Below the pieces are notes generated by a model. The model had not been told where the DNA came from. It saw only the letters and a program-made list of their open reading frames with translations, and ran no database searches. Below, piece after piece: positions 22,919 to 33,282 of a DNA stretch of 64,000 nucleotides (positions are counted from its first letter, which is position 1; every line of letters starts with the position of its first letter). Made by a program: the position numbers and the translations under genes. The DNA comes from Tipula vernalis (taxonomy: Eukaryota; Arthropoda; Insecta; Diptera; Tipulidae): contig OY282560.1 in the NCBI GenBank assembly GCA_958295665.1, forward strand, positions 308,803,236-308,867,235, in the 5' to 3' direction.

Positions 22919-23054
22919 TTGTATCTCAGTTGGTGATGTTGTATCTGAGTAGGTCATTTCCGTCTAGAAATGGAGTTAGCGTTATGATTGTACTATTCTT
23001 TGGTAGGTTTTGATTCGCTTTTAACTTCTTTAATTCTGGTTTAAAACCTTCCTG

Positions 23055-23954
23055 CTATGCGACTCTGATTATCGCCGTTACCGATGCGTTCAATTCCTTT
23101 GGTTTGAAATGGGAGTTTTTTTTAGTTTTTGATTTTGCATTTGATGGAAGTCGTAGACAGTATGCAATGCTATGAACAAGCCGTTGTAACGAAGAGAATT
23201 TATCGAATTCAATAACAGGCTTTTTCACTGTTGTTGTAAATGTTCTTATTGTTTTTCGTTCCATACTGGCCACTTGTTCCATTTCTTCATTATTGATTTT
23301 TGTTATTGGATAGCTCAAATCCTTTAGCCATTTTGGCCCTTCCCACCAAATTTTGTGGGTTAATAATTGAACTGGGTTTAAACCTCGAGATGCGCAGTTA
23401 GCAGGATTCTCATTAGAGACCACGTGATGCCATTGGCTAGGATCGGTGATGGCTTATATCTCTGTTATTCTGTTGGCCACAAAAGTCTTATTGTATTGTG
23501 GGTTTCCTTTTATCCAACCCAAAACTGCTGTGGAATCGCTCCAGCAAAATGTTGATATATTGCTGTTGATGTTCAACGCATGTTTGACATTTTTGAGCAA
23601 TTTAGAAAGTAGCAATGCGCGGTTGAGCTCTAATCTTGGTAGGGATATTGTTTGGTTTAACGGTACAACCTTTGTTTTGGCTGCGATTATTGTGATTTGG
23701 TTGTTTGTTTTACTGTATACTACCGCAGCATATGCTTGATTCGAGGCGTCACAGAAACCATGTAGTTCAATTTTGGCGTCACTGTTGTAATTTATCCAAC
23801 GGTGAATTCTGATTTCCTCTAAACGTGGTAATTCCATTTTGAAGTTTAACCATCTGTTTTCAAGATTTACGTGGAGTTTTCGTCCCATCCTACACCAGAA
23901 GCCCATAAATCTTGAAGTAGAATTTTTGCCTGGATCACCACTGGTGCTAACCAT
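23055..23954 (-). pseudogene. BEL RNase H region (peptidase A17-like block)
   Basis: The frame at 23954-23454 gives WINYNSDAKIELHGFCDASNQAYAAVVY, AKTKVVPLNQTISLPRLEL and FCWSDSTAVLGWIKG; the GFCDAS and SDS Asp residues belong to RNase H. A frameshift near 23450 leads to 23423-23055 with NPANCASRGLNP, WWEGPKWL and SLQRLVHSIAYCLR. This is a standard BEL/Pao arrangement. Confidence 0.9.
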
Positions 23955-25000
23955 CCTAGCGGATCGAAAAGCCTTGATGCCTCTGATAAGATTGTTCGTT
24001 TGGATATTGTTGTTTTAGATGCTGGCAAAATAACTTTAAATTGAAAGGTGTCTGTTGAAGAGTTCCACAAGTGCCCAAGTGTTTTCACTGTATCACTAAA
24101 TTCTATAGTGTGGAGTCCTGTTTCTTTCAGATTCTCTGGAAGCTCTTCTAATAATGCTTTTTCATTGCTAGACCATTTTCTGAGGTTGAAACCTCCACCG
24201 GAAAGGAGATTTAGTAGTTCCTTTTTTGCAGCGATTGCTTCTGCGATTGTGTTAGCTCCAGATAGAAGATTATCCATATAGAAATCGTTTTGAACAATCT
24301 TTGAACCAATTGGATATCTTGACGCTTCATCAATGGCTAATTGTTGTAACATTTTTGTAGTCAAATAAGTTGCAGACGCTGTTCCGTATGTGATAGTTTC
24401 TAATCTATAACTGCTCATTGGCTTATTTGTCTCAGATCGCCAGAGGATTCGTTGAAAATCTTGATCTTCGCAATAGAATGTTGGACCTACATGCATCGTT
24501 TCATTTAGTGATGTCCCTGTTGTTGTTTTGCAGGTAGCGACAAAAACTACCCTCAATCTCGTAGTTGTTCCATGTAGTTCCATGTGGTTCAACTGGATGT
24601 ACTCGTTCATGAAATTGTGATATTGATTCTTAAACTCTTCATCCTTCTTGAATCTTTTTTCTATTTGAATCAACCTAGCTGCTGCTTTACTTTTAGATTC
24701 TCCTATTCCCACTTCTTTGAGCTTGTCGTATCGTCCATTTGTTAATCGCTTGTGAGTCTCTTCATAGTACTGCTCACATTCGATCTCTTCAGCTGTTAGG
24801 CTTCGTTTAGGATGCAGTTCTTCGGATTCCCAAAAGCATTTTAATTGCTTGTAGCAGAGATATGCTAATGTGACATGGCTATTTAACCGGGTGACTGAAA
24901 TGCTGCTGGTTTGAGTTAGGCGACCAGATATGATCCATCTTAGCTCTGATCTTTGCGCTATGCACTTATGATGCGGATCCCTTTTTTTGCCTTCTAACAT
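23867..25000 (-). pseudogene. BEL reverse transcriptase with internal deletion
   Basis: A 377-codon open frame. It starts in the protease tail (LEGKKRDPHHKCIAQRSELRWIISGRL), passes through the RT lead-in (HKRLTNGRYDKL, YIQLNHMEL, LRVVFVATCKTTTGTSLNETMHVGP), then jumps to EDQDFQRILWR. The motif A segment (the D-I-E-K-M block normally between these) is deleted. The catalytic Y-x-D-D reads YMDN (about 24265-24276), a second lesion. The frame nevertheless stays open, so the deletion was a multiple of three. Confidence 0.9.
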
Positions 25001-25550
25001 GATTTCTCTAAATATGTCGGCACCTATTAAAAGATAAATAGGTCCGGGAGTATCGAAAGTAGGGTCAATGAGTTCTTGTCTGGAAGTGGTTTAGTGATAG
25101 TTCCCAGAACTAAAGCATTAACTTCGATCTTGAAAATCGATGGAAATCTTGGACTTATTTCTATCGCTATCTGTTGATGGGCTCGTCCTTTTGTTGCTGA
25201 AATTCCGGAAATTTCAGTTAGAACCCTTGTCCTTGGCAGGCCTAGTTGTTGTGCTATGCTTGCTCTGTGATGAAAGTTGCCTGTGAGCCTGGATCGATCA
25301 GTGCTCGTAGTAGAGTAAAACTACCGAAGATATTCTGTACTTTTATTAGGGCTGTTGCTAAAAATACCGGGCCACTATCCTTGTCGAGTGTTGAAATGTT
25401 CAGCTTTGCAATACTGTTTTCTTGATTTTTTACGTGTAGCAACGTATGATGTCTGCCTTTGCAGGTAAAACAACTCATTTTGATGCTACAACTTGTTGTC
25501 GAGTGGTTTTGGCTGAGATAATTTCTGCACAAACTGTGCAGCATGACCAT
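25000..25550 (-). pseudogene. BEL nucleocapsid end and protease
   Basis: At 25480-25430 SCFTCKGRHHTLLH is the Cys-His knuckle. At 25300-25254 RALIDPGSQATFITEQA carries the D-P-G-S active site usual for BEL proteases. A frame change near 25245 continues with RVLTEISGISATKGRAHQQI, and a further change leads to LLIGADIF near 25035. The order and motifs identify it clearly, but it is not translatable as one frame. Confidence 0.8.
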
Positions 25551-25632
25551 CTGATTTCTTTCAGAAATGCTTAAATCTTTGAAACGTTGGCATGATTCGG
25601 TCCTCTGGTTTTTCTGACAGCATTCGCAAATA

Positions 25633-26414
25633 TTACTTGGTTGTGTGACAGTTACGAATGCGCGTCTTAGCGGTTGTGGTTGAAATTATTATCTTGTTGT
25701 TACCGATTGCTTCTAAAGATTGGAAACGCCTTTCTATAAACTTCAAGAAATGGTTTGTTTCTTGAAATTCTCTTTGGTTTTCTAGAGAGCTTTCGTATAG
25801 TCGTCGTGACTCGTTATCCATCTTTTTAACAAGCTGAACTCCATGTTTCAATATGTATGCCTGTATTTCTTATGGCGTATAGGCACTCGGTTGTTGTGTC
25901 ATGCAAGTATTTGATCGCAGCAGCCGACTCCGTGTTGCTCGTATGCTAATCAATAAAGTGTTTAACAAATTAGATACGAGTAATCTTCTGTTGTTGAAGC
26001 GGTTCTCTAATATCTCCCAAGTTGAATCGTAATTGTCTCCAGTAGGTTCCAAATGACTCAATAATTTTCCAGCTGACCCTTCTACGTGACTTTTAAGGTA
26101 GTTCATTTTATTGTCGTGGTGAGCTGATTATTATTATGAACTAAATGTTTGAATGTATCCCCAATGGTTGTTGTATATCTTATCGAAACCGTTTCTCTAT
26201 CCTTGAAGTATTCATGTGTTGATGTCAATGGATTTTGAAAGTCTCTAATCTTGTTGTCTTCATCAACATACTCGTTGTAAGACTTGTTCAACCCTGCGAT
26301 TTTCCTCTCAAGATAGGTTTTTGTTTTCCGCTGCGCTCCATCTTTCTTGTAATTTGAGATGAGCTGCTGTATCTCTTCTGCTTTTTGTTCTTGTTTTCTT
26401 AGCAATTCTTCCAT
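25633..26414 (-). pseudogene. BEL gag (DUF1759-like)
   Basis: 26414-26103 is an N-terminal Lys/Glu-rich frame that starts MEELLRKQEQKAEE and looks coiled-coil. 26106-25870 gives KSHVEGSAGKLLSHLEPTGDNYDSTWEILENRF, the DUF1759 capsid-like core. 25851-25633 continues the same gag as HGVQLVKKMDNESRRLYESSL and LKFIERRFQSLEAI. Two frame changes separate these. Confidence 0.75.
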
Positions 26415-26558
26415 ATTAATTGTTGTACTTGAGAAAGCTTATTAGGCGGCAAGTGGCAGCTTCTATGGTTGTTGTTTGGTATTTTACCTGGATTTGCCGG
26501 TTGTTGCTTGGTGTATTTCTAATAGGTGCCAGTTGTTTTTAATGGCTCGAAGGACCAA

Positions 26559-26756
26559 TGTTATCCGTTGTATCGGATTTATGTAAATTTAATTAAAAGG
26601 TTACTGCTGGTGGGGTCTTTTAATTAATGAGAACAAAATCAGCTAGTGTCAATTTAAATTCTGCTTTTTTTATTCAATGCTACGCTTTATCAGCACAAAA
26701 TGTAAAGTATCAATCAAAACCATGTATAATATATAATTAAGTTAAGTGTCAGCACA
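26559..26756 (-). repeat. possible 5' LTR of the truncated BEL element
   Basis: On the minus strand this begins TGTGCTGACAC and ends GGATAACA, directly before the TTGGTCCTTCGAGCC leader. It contains an AATAAA. No second copy exists here because the element is truncated, so the outer boundary is only the first TG that fits. Confidence 0.45.
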
Positions 26757-26789
26757 ATAGACACAAAAAAAACATCAAAACTTTATACT

Positions 26790-26966
26790 TTGGTGGAAAT
26801 TAAACGTTGTAATGTTGATGAGTTAAAAAACATCAGTGACCTCAAGATTGCGTTGGACGAGGAGTGGGATGCTATCCCCCATGTCTTTGTTAAAACTTCA
26901 ATAAGGTCAATGGGAAACCGCATGCGAACCGTTGTATTCGCAAGGGGGAGTAATACTAAGTATTAA
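26790..26966 (+). pseudogene. Tc1/mariner transposase C-terminal fragment
   Basis: An open run of 58 codons ending in TAA at 26964-26966. It reads VDELKNISDLKIALDEEWDA, IPHVFVKTSIRSMGNRMRTVV and ends RGSNTKY. The E-E-W-x-x-I-P, S-M-x-x-R and G-x-x-T-K-Y pattern is the end of Tc1-like transposases. The catalytic domain is absent. It lies just 5' of the BEL LTR in the opposite orientation. Confidence 0.75.
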
Positions 26967-27212
26967 CCAATAAAATTGTTTTTGTTTTGCTTGAATTTTT
27001 GTTGTAATTTAAATTTAAGTATCCCCAATATTTTTTTTCATATTCATCAATTTTGATTGCGTTTTTAATCAAAATTCATTATAAAAAAAGTAAAAATAAT
27101 GTCTTGTCAAAAAATGTCAGGCTTTCAAAAAAATAATGCCTTGTGAAAATCGGTTAAGCCGTTTTAAAAAAATTCGCCTTTCTGTGAGCGCTGAAGGTTT
27201 GAGTCGATTTAG

Positions 27213-27493
27213 TTGCTTGGGAGTGTAATTGTATGCAACGCTTTTAAATCAATATTAATACGTCATATATCTGTTAACCAGTATGGGTTTATACGTGATA
27301 GGTCTACGTCTACTAACCTGGTTGAATTCATCAGCCAAGTAATAAAGGAGATAGAAAACTGTCATCACATAGACGTAGCTTATACGGATTTTATTAAGGG
27401 ATTTGATTCTATATATCATCATAAAGCACTCCAAAGTCTATTTGCATTTGGAATTTCATACATTGGAATACATTAATTGGTTAACAAACAGTC
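27213..27493 (+). pseudogene. LINE RT fingers and motif A
   Basis: The frame ISVNQYGFIRDRSTSTNLVEF, then HIDVAYTDFIKGFDSIYHHKAL, then LFAFGI is the start of a Jockey/CR1-type RT. The motif A Asp is in YTDF. A TAA near 27474 and a frame change precede WLTNSL at the BEL insertion point. Confidence 0.85.
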
Positions 27494-27762
27494 TGTATAA
27501 TATTATGCTTGTCGCACGAATAAAATAATCAGAATTATGTATTATTACGTATAATATTTATTGAGGTTATATCGCAAGAACAGAATACAGAGTAATGACA
27601 AAGGAAAGGAAAAAACGTTATACAAAAAAAAAGAAAGGGAAAAACTCAAATACGACGTGGTATGACCAGATGTATACGGGTGCGTTCTATCGCAATTAGT
27701 CGGTGCGTTCAGTAAACATCTTTTACTTCTTCGTTCGCATTCGGGGTGGTCGATTTTATACA
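27494..27762 (-). repeat. BEL 3' LTR
   Basis: A 269 bp direct repeat of 33014-33282. The integrase frame ends inside it (stop at 27709-27711). Three mismatches to the other LTR were seen by eye, near 27526, 27722 and 27755. Confidence 0.95.
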
Positions 27763-29079
27763 TTCCTGCCCGGCCAAACCGGTCCGGTTTGGAACTTTCC
27801 CATGTGCTGAAATTAGCCGGCATACCTTCTGGATCGGTCGCTGACATTGATGTTTGATTAGCTGTCCATCAGATGTTTTTTGATCGCTATTGTACTCAAT
27901 CGTTACTACACGTACCAGCCCATCACTGCCCGGATGTATTTTGATAATGCGCCCTATGCGCCATCGAGATGGTGGTAGGTTATCTTGTTGAATGACAACG
28001 ATGTCGTTTATTTGCAAATTTGGCTCCGCTCGGGCCCATTTACTACGTGCTTGTAATAAAGTGACATATTCCTGTTGCCAACGCTTCCAGAATTGTTGGT
28101 ACATTTGTTGTAGTTGCTGCCAATATTTCAGTCGATTTCCTGGAACATCTGCAAAAGTTGGTTCAGGCCGTGCTGTTATTGGTCGTCCTATTAGAAATTC
28201 GCCAGGGGTTAAAGCAAGACCTCCCCCCCCCGGATCATCATGAAGCGCTATGATCGGTCTGGAATTGAGACACGCCTCGATTCGTATGAGAAGCGTGTTC
28301 AATTGATGATAATACATCGGTTGTTTGCCAATGATCCGCACTAAATGTTTTTTGGCTGATCGGACCGCTGCCTCCCATAGGCCACCATGATGCGGTGCGG
28401 CAGGCGTTATAAATTGCCATCTAACACCGGCATCTGCGATATGCTGTTGAGCATGCGTGTTGCTCCACTTGCGGAGTTCACGTTGCATTAGCCGGTCTGC
28501 GCCAACAAACTGGGTTCCGTTATCGCTGCAGAGTGTGGTACAGTAGCCGCGTCGACTAATGAATCTGTCGAATACATCTAAAAATGATCTAGTCGACAGA
28601 TCTTCGGCAACCTCTATGTGTACAGCCTTGGTGCTCATATAAATAAAGATCACTGCATATGTTTTTGTTGTCGTTATTGCCCGTCGTCCGCCCAGTCGGA
28701 CATTAAATGGGCCACAGTAATCTAGCCCAGTATTTGTGAATGGTGGGGATACCAGAACACGTGAACGTGGCAACGACGCCATCTGTTGCTGTTGCATTGC
28801 TCGCTGATAGAGTTTACAGGTGACACATTGATGGATGAAAGTTTTTACCAATGCACGACCATGAACAATCCAGAATCGTCTTCTTAGGTATTGCAACATT
28901 TCTTGAATACCACCATGTAACGTGACAATATGCGCATGATTAATAAGTAACCGAGCCAATGTACATTCCTTTGGCAAAATCATCGGATGACGCTGATCGT
29001 ATCGAAGATCCGCATGAGTCAGCCGTCCGCCGACACGCAGAATCTCCTTGTCATCCAGAAATGGATTAAGTGCAAGCAA
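27709..29079 (-). CDS. BEL integrase, open
   Basis: An open frame of 456 codons, possibly extending upstream to about 29195 before the next frame change. It holds the linker LNPFLDDKEILRVGGRL, the HHCC zinc region (HAHIVTLHGG to CVTCKLYQ) and the catalytic core, with Asp in TGLDYCGPF, Asp in CSDNGTQFVG and Glu in GGLWEAAVRSAKK. A basic C-terminal domain follows (LQINDIVVIQQDNLPPSRW, IGRIIKIHPG). All three DDE residues are present. It catalyses insertion of element cDNA. The frame closes inside the 3' LTR. It is part of a Pol polyprotein, so the ATG at 29079 is not a real start. Confidence 0.9.
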   Translation of the reverse strand: MLALNPFLDDKEILRVGGRLTHADLRYDQRHPMILPKECTLARLLINHAHIVTLHGGIQEMLQYLRRRFWIVHGRALVKTFIHQCVTCKLYQRAMQQQQMASLPRSRVLVSPPFTNTGLDYCGPFNVRLGGRRAITTTKTYAVIFIYMSTKAVHIEVAEDLSTRSFLDVFDRFISRRGYCTTLCSDNGTQFVGADRLMQRELRKWSNTHAQQHIADAGVRWQFITPAAPHHGGLWEAAVRSAKKHLVRIIGKQPMYYHQLNTLLIRIEACLNSRPIIALHDDPGGGGLALTPGEFLIGRPITARPEPTFADVPGNRLKYWQQLQQMYQQFWKRWQQEYVTLLQARSKWARAEPNLQINDIVVIQQDNLPPSRWRIGRIIKIHPGSDGLVRVVTIEYNSDQKTSDGQLIKHQCQRPIQKVCRLISAHGKVPNRTGLAGQECIKSTTPNANEEVKDVY

Positions 29080-29195
29080 TTTGCTAGTTGCGTCGACACT
29101 ACAACGAGATTTTAATGAATTAATTTCAGTAAGATATGCATTACCTTGTGCTTCGCGTATGTGCAGAAGCAGCGCAGCCTCAGTCTCAGATGCCG

Positions 29196-30262
29196 CTATG
29201 AACTTAGTTCAATTGATGTCGTGTGTAACACTCTTTGTAAAGTGCTAAATCGCTCAATGAGTGGGATCCGATCTCCACCGTCGACGCATGTAGTGATCTT
29301 CCACCTGGGATTCGTACTGAGTAATGTACGGAACGGTTTTGTTTCGTTGACAAATATCTCTTGCTCCGGTGAAGTCAGCGTTGGTGGTTCATCAACATCG
29401 GTCGATACTTTATATAAACATGAGGGGCCTTTCCACCATAGGGAATGGCCTTCTAGTGCGGTTGGTGATATTCCGCGACTAGCGCAATCTGCTGGATTGT
29501 GTTCTGTGCGGATGTGTCGCCATTGCTGGACATCGGAATGCTGCTGGATGTAGCTCACTCGATTTGATACGTATTGTTTCAAAGTCGTCGCGGGTTTGCG
29601 TAGCCAACATAATACAATGCTCGAGTCGCTCCACAACGTGTAATCCGCACCAGTTAGTTGAAGTGCAATACGTACATTATTGATAACCTTTACAAGGAGA
29701 TGAGCGGCGCACAATTCTAGCCGAGGAATTGTGATTTCCTTCACAGGCGCAACCTTCGTCTTTGCTGTTACCAAAGACACATTTATATGACCCTCATCAT
29801 CGATTGTCCGCATGTAAACTACGGCTGCGTATGCCTTGCTGCTTGCATCACAGAATCCATGAAGCGTTATTGTCCCAGCTTGTCTTATACCAAGCCAACG
29901 CGGAACACGGATCTGTGCCAATTGTTGTAAACCGTTGCGAAATGTTAGCCAGTTTGTTCGTAGTTCGCCTTGTAGGGGTGTATCCCAATCAAGTTTCTCA
30001 CGCCATAAAACCTGGATGAATATTTTTGCGGCCACTATTACTGGTGCCAACATGCCCGTTGGATCATAGAGTTTAGCTATGTCACCAAGAACGAGACGTT
30101 TAGTAGGTATGGCGTCTGATTGACACATGTTGATTTTGTAGAACAGTTGATCGGTGATCGGGTTCCAATGAAGACCCAGTACTGTCGTATCAGAATCGCT
30201 GAGATCAAGTTCTGGAGCAGTTGGTTGTGAACCAACATGCGCTGCAACTGTTTCTGCATCAT
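29196..30262 (-). pseudogene. BEL RT end and RNase H
   Basis: The frame at 30128-29196 (310 codons) has LVLGDIAKLYDPTGMLAPV, TITLHGFCDASSKAYAAVVY, ITIPRLELCAAHLL, YTLWSDSSIVLCWL and HNPADCASRGISP: the RT connection, RNase H Asp residues and the A17-type block. It continues upstream in frame to about 30340 with KFHLRKWNSNDAETV. A frame change near 29196 separates it from the integrase linker. Confidence 0.9.
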
Positions 30263-30339
30263 TTGAATTCCATTTTCTTAAATGAAATTTGCCTTGTCGT
30301 AATATAGAATCAATATCGAACGCCAGAGCTACTGCTTCA

Positions 30340-30971
30340 AATCGTCCATATAAAAGTTATGCAGAATGCTGTGGCGGGCTGCTACTGCCCGGCTGGCATC
30401 AGTGATTATCTGGTGGTATCTGGTCCATTGCACATTGTCGTAGCGTCCGAATAGCAAGGTATGGTCCACATGCCATACCGTAAGTAATTGTCTTCAATTG
30501 ATATGTCCGTAGTGGCTCCGTTGATGATTCACGCCACAATATCTGCTGCCATCGTCGATGACGTGGATCAATTTCGACTTGGCGGAACATTTTTTCAATA
30601 TCGCCTGTAATGGCGATTTTCCGTCTACGGAAGCGAAATATTATATTGACAAGAGTGTCTTGTAGTTGTGTGTCGTTCAGTGACACACCGTTACTTGTTT
30701 TGGTTGATGCATTGAATACCACTCTAAACTTTTCGATGACAGCATGATGCGGAATATAATATGATTGCGAAGGATCGCCTCGAGAATCGGCCACCGCTTC
30801 CATATGGTTTAGTGCTATATATTCCCGCATAAACTTCACGTACTTTGTTCGTAATTCGGAATTGCTGCTAAGTCTTCTTTCCAATTGATGATACTGTCGA
30901 AGTGCCAGTTGATGAGAATTCCCAAGGGCTTGGGCGTTAGGACGAAATGGAATTTGAACACTGAATCGCAC
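30340..30971 (-). pseudogene. BEL reverse transcriptase palm, frameshifted
   Basis: The frame at 30971-30399 gives YHQLERRLSSNSELRTKYVKF, IPHHAVIEKFRVVFNAST, GVSLNDTQLQDTLVNIIFRFR, IAITGDIEKMFRQVEI (motif A), QQILWRESSTEPLRTYQL and ITYGMACGPYLAIRTL. After a frame change at about 30400 the catalytic FYMDDL appears near 30360, followed by a stop. A small deletion just after this removes the usual LTGA stretch. Motif residues survive but the enzyme cannot be translated intact. Confidence 0.9.
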
Positions 30972-31360
30972 ATGGCTCGTTGCGATGGCCAGTGATAATT
31001 CCGTGTTTTATTATACTCCCCCAGATATCGGAACCGATCAAAATATCGATACGTCCAGGCTTAGTAAATCCCGGATCAGCCAGCTGTAAGTTACGCAAAT
31101 GTTTCCAACAATCAGCATCAATCGACGTCGCTGGCATTGCCGACGTGATTGAGCGTAATATATATGCCTCAAATTGCAATTCGAAGGTGGGTTCTACCCT
31201 AGAGCGCATGATAAGTGTCGCCTGGCCGCGGGTGTAGGTATTAGTTGATGCGCCAATTCCTTCGACAGCTATCTCACATCGTTTTCTGTGAAGATTCAGA
31301 TTGTTAAACACCGATTCAGTAATAAAGCTCACCTGAGATCCCGGGTCTCAAAGTAATCGA
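30937..31360 (-). pseudogene. BEL aspartic protease (DUF1758-like)
   Basis: DPGSQVSFITESVFNNL at about 31353-31300 is the active-site segment. An in-frame TGA lies directly before the Asp, cutting gag from pol. The domain runs through FELQFEAYILRSIT and GRIDILIGSDIWGSII (the I-G-S-D-I motif), ending near 30937. Readthrough is possible in principle, but one change from sense is the simpler reading. Confidence 0.85.
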
Positions 31361-31464
31361 CAAAGGTGACTGTTTCCAAGCCGATCCAGTATAAATGCGT
31401 TTGCGGTGGCAAGCAAAACGACACTCTTGGCTTGGAGTATGAATGACTGAATGTGGTCGGTCAG

Positions 31465-32763
31465 TCATGCTTCTTGATTATTGATCTCCGGTGGCTTGCT
31501 CGGCAATGTGCCAGGCGATGATTGTATTGTAGCTGGCATTGGCGCTCGAGCTGGTTGTCGCTGAACAGCACCCATTCCCTTTGTCTGCTCACACAATAGG
31601 GAATTATGTTTCTGATTGCAAAGTGCACACATACCCGATCGACATTCTCCATGAGTATGATTAGGATTCAAGCAATTAAAACATAACATGAGTTTCTTCA
31701 CTACATCCCAGCGCTGATGTACACTCAAATTCTGGAAATTATGGCATCTATAAATGCGATGTGGACCTGAACAATGTGGGCAAATCACTGCTGATGGCGA
31801 TGCTCGTTTTGAAGTAGATTGATGTGGTGAGTTAGTTGCAGCCACATTTGCACGAAGCATTCGATAAGACCTACCTCGGTTACTTGCCTGAGATATATCT
31901 ACCCGAGGGGTCGATGATGGCATATTCAATGCCCGTCGCTCAAAATATACTAGCATATCGTCGAGTTTCGGCAATTCTTCATCCGAAAGGCTCATTGCCC
32001 ATTGGCTGCTCGCGGCTCTTGGCACTTTCCTTAATATAATTGGATAAATTATCGCGTCCCATTTATCCGTCGGTAGTTTCATGACTGATAATGCGCGCAA
32101 TGTACTGCGGATGCAGTCGATGATGTCTTGCAAAGCTCGTTGCTGATCAGGCGGGTGATCAGGCAGATCAAGCAGACGATTAACGTGAGTCTCAACTAAA
32201 CGGCGTGGATTATCATAACGTTGCTTGAGTTCGGTCCACACTTGTTCGTAACCACCAGTGTAAACACCAGCGACCATAGGAACATTCTCACTTTCAACAC
32301 ATTGTCGAAGTTTGGCTAATTTGTATGTTGGTTCCAGATCGGCCCGATTATGGACAAGAGCCTCGAACAAATCCTTGAATACGAGCCAGTTCTCTGGCCT
32401 TCCATCAAAGGCAGGAATAGATAATGGATCCATGCGCATGTCTACGGCATGAATGCGTCCGGTCTCACACACCGGCTCAGGTTTGTAACTCGCAAGTAAT
32501 CGGCGTAATTTGATGCAAACCTTGTCGTATGATGATTCAGTTTGGGCAAATAGTTCCTCGTGGGCAGCGATTGCATCTGGCTGCGCTTCACCAACCAAAC
32601 TCAAATGATTTTCTACGAATCGGTTAAAATGAGCTTCGATGTTCCGCAATGTTTGTTCAATCTCCACTCGATCGGGAGCATAACCATTCGCCTTTACAGC
32701 AAGCAGCATGCGCGAAATCGATGAGCGGGCAGATGCGCGCAAATTTAATGCAGCCATTCTCAA
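31465..32763 (-). CDS. BEL Gag, open
   Basis: A 432-codon frame starting MRMAALNLRASARSSISRML. The N-terminus is helical. The central part carries LSIPAFDGRPENWLVFKDLFE, YKLAKLRQCVES and WTELKQRYDNPRRLVETHV, the DUF1759 capsid-like core. The C-terminal part has Cys-His knuckles (CPHCSGPHRIYRCHNF, then CFNCLNPNHTHGECRSGMC, then CALCNQKHNSLLC) that would bind element RNA. It is intact and follows the 5' LTR by about 250 bp, the normal place for Gag. The stop at 31465 precedes the damaged protease. Confidence 0.9.
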   Translation of the reverse strand: MRMAALNLRASARSSISRMLLAVKANGYAPDRVEIEQTLRNIEAHFNRFVENHLSLVGEAQPDAIAAHEELFAQTESSYDKVCIKLRRLLASYKPEPVCETGRIHAVDMRMDPLSIPAFDGRPENWLVFKDLFEALVHNRADLEPTYKLAKLRQCVESENVPMVAGVYTGGYEQVWTELKQRYDNPRRLVETHVNRLLDLPDHPPDQQRALQDIIDCIRSTLRALSVMKLPTDKWDAIIYPIILRKVPRAASSQWAMSLSDEELPKLDDMLVYFERRALNMPSSTPRVDISQASNRGRSYRMLRANVAATNSPHQSTSKRASPSAVICPHCSGPHRIYRCHNFQNLSVHQRWDVVKKLMLCFNCLNPNHTHGECRSGMCALCNQKHNSLLCEQTKGMGAVQRQPARAPMPATIQSSPGTLPSKPPEINNQEA

Positions 32764-33013
32764 TTTGAGCTTTAAAATGAATTAATTGTACTAATTTATT
32801 GATTGATTGTACAAATTGATTGATTGATTGTACAATTGTGTTAAAATTACCGTTGCTCGATATAACGGTATGCGCAAAAAATGAAGTTCTCTCGTTCCAC
32901 GTGATTTTATTTCTCCGAGATTTCCTTTGAAATTCGCGAGATGATAACTAATTCACTAGATTCACACTGAATACACTTAAATTGAATTCACTTCCTCACA
33001 GGAGGCACCAAAA

Positions 33014-33282
33014 TGTATAATATTATGCTTGTCGCACGAATAAAATACTCAGAATTATGTATTATTACGTATAATATTTATTGAGGTTATATCGCAAGAA
33101 CAGAATACAGAGTAATGACAAAGGAAAGGAAAAAACGTTATACAAAAAAAAAGAAAGGGAAAAACTCAAATACGACGTGGTATGACCAGATGTATACGGG
33201 TGCGTTCTATCGCAATTAGTCGGTGCGTTCAGTAAACATCTGTTACTTCTTCGTTCGCATTCGGGGTGGTCGATCTTATACA
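33014..33282 (-). repeat. BEL 5' LTR
   Basis: A 269 bp partner of 27494-27762, upstream of gag on the minus strand. It ends next to the CAGTC target duplication at 33283-33287. The leader begins TTTTGGTGCC. Confidence 0.95.

Larger units (their letters stand above)
22937..26756 (-). mobile_element. BEL/Pao retrotransposon, integrase lost
   Basis: Minus-strand order is possible 5' LTR (26756-26559), leader, gag (26414-25633), protease (about 25320-25000), RT (24900-23960) and RNase H (23954-23055). The text stops within the linker to integrase near 22937, exactly where the GATGGT array begins, so the 3' third is gone. Stops and deletions break the coding parts. Just inside the LTR the sequence TTGGTCCTTCGAGCC is the conserved start of BEL leaders. 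Confidence 0.85.
27494..33282 (-). mobile_element. complete-length BEL/Pao element, 5789 bp, minus strand
   Basis: Two 269 bp LTRs (27494-27762 and 33014-33282) begin TGTATAATATT and end TTATACA. They differ at three positions that I can see. The host sequence CAGTC is duplicated at 27489-27493 and 33283-33287. Internal order on the minus strand is gag, protease, RT, RNase H, integrase. Gag and integrase are open; RT and the joins are broken by a stop and frameshifts, so this is a young but probably inactive copy. A purine-rich GGGCAGGAA lies before the 3' LTR, and TTTTGGTGCCTCC after the 5' LTR is a plausible primer-binding region. Confidence 0.95.
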
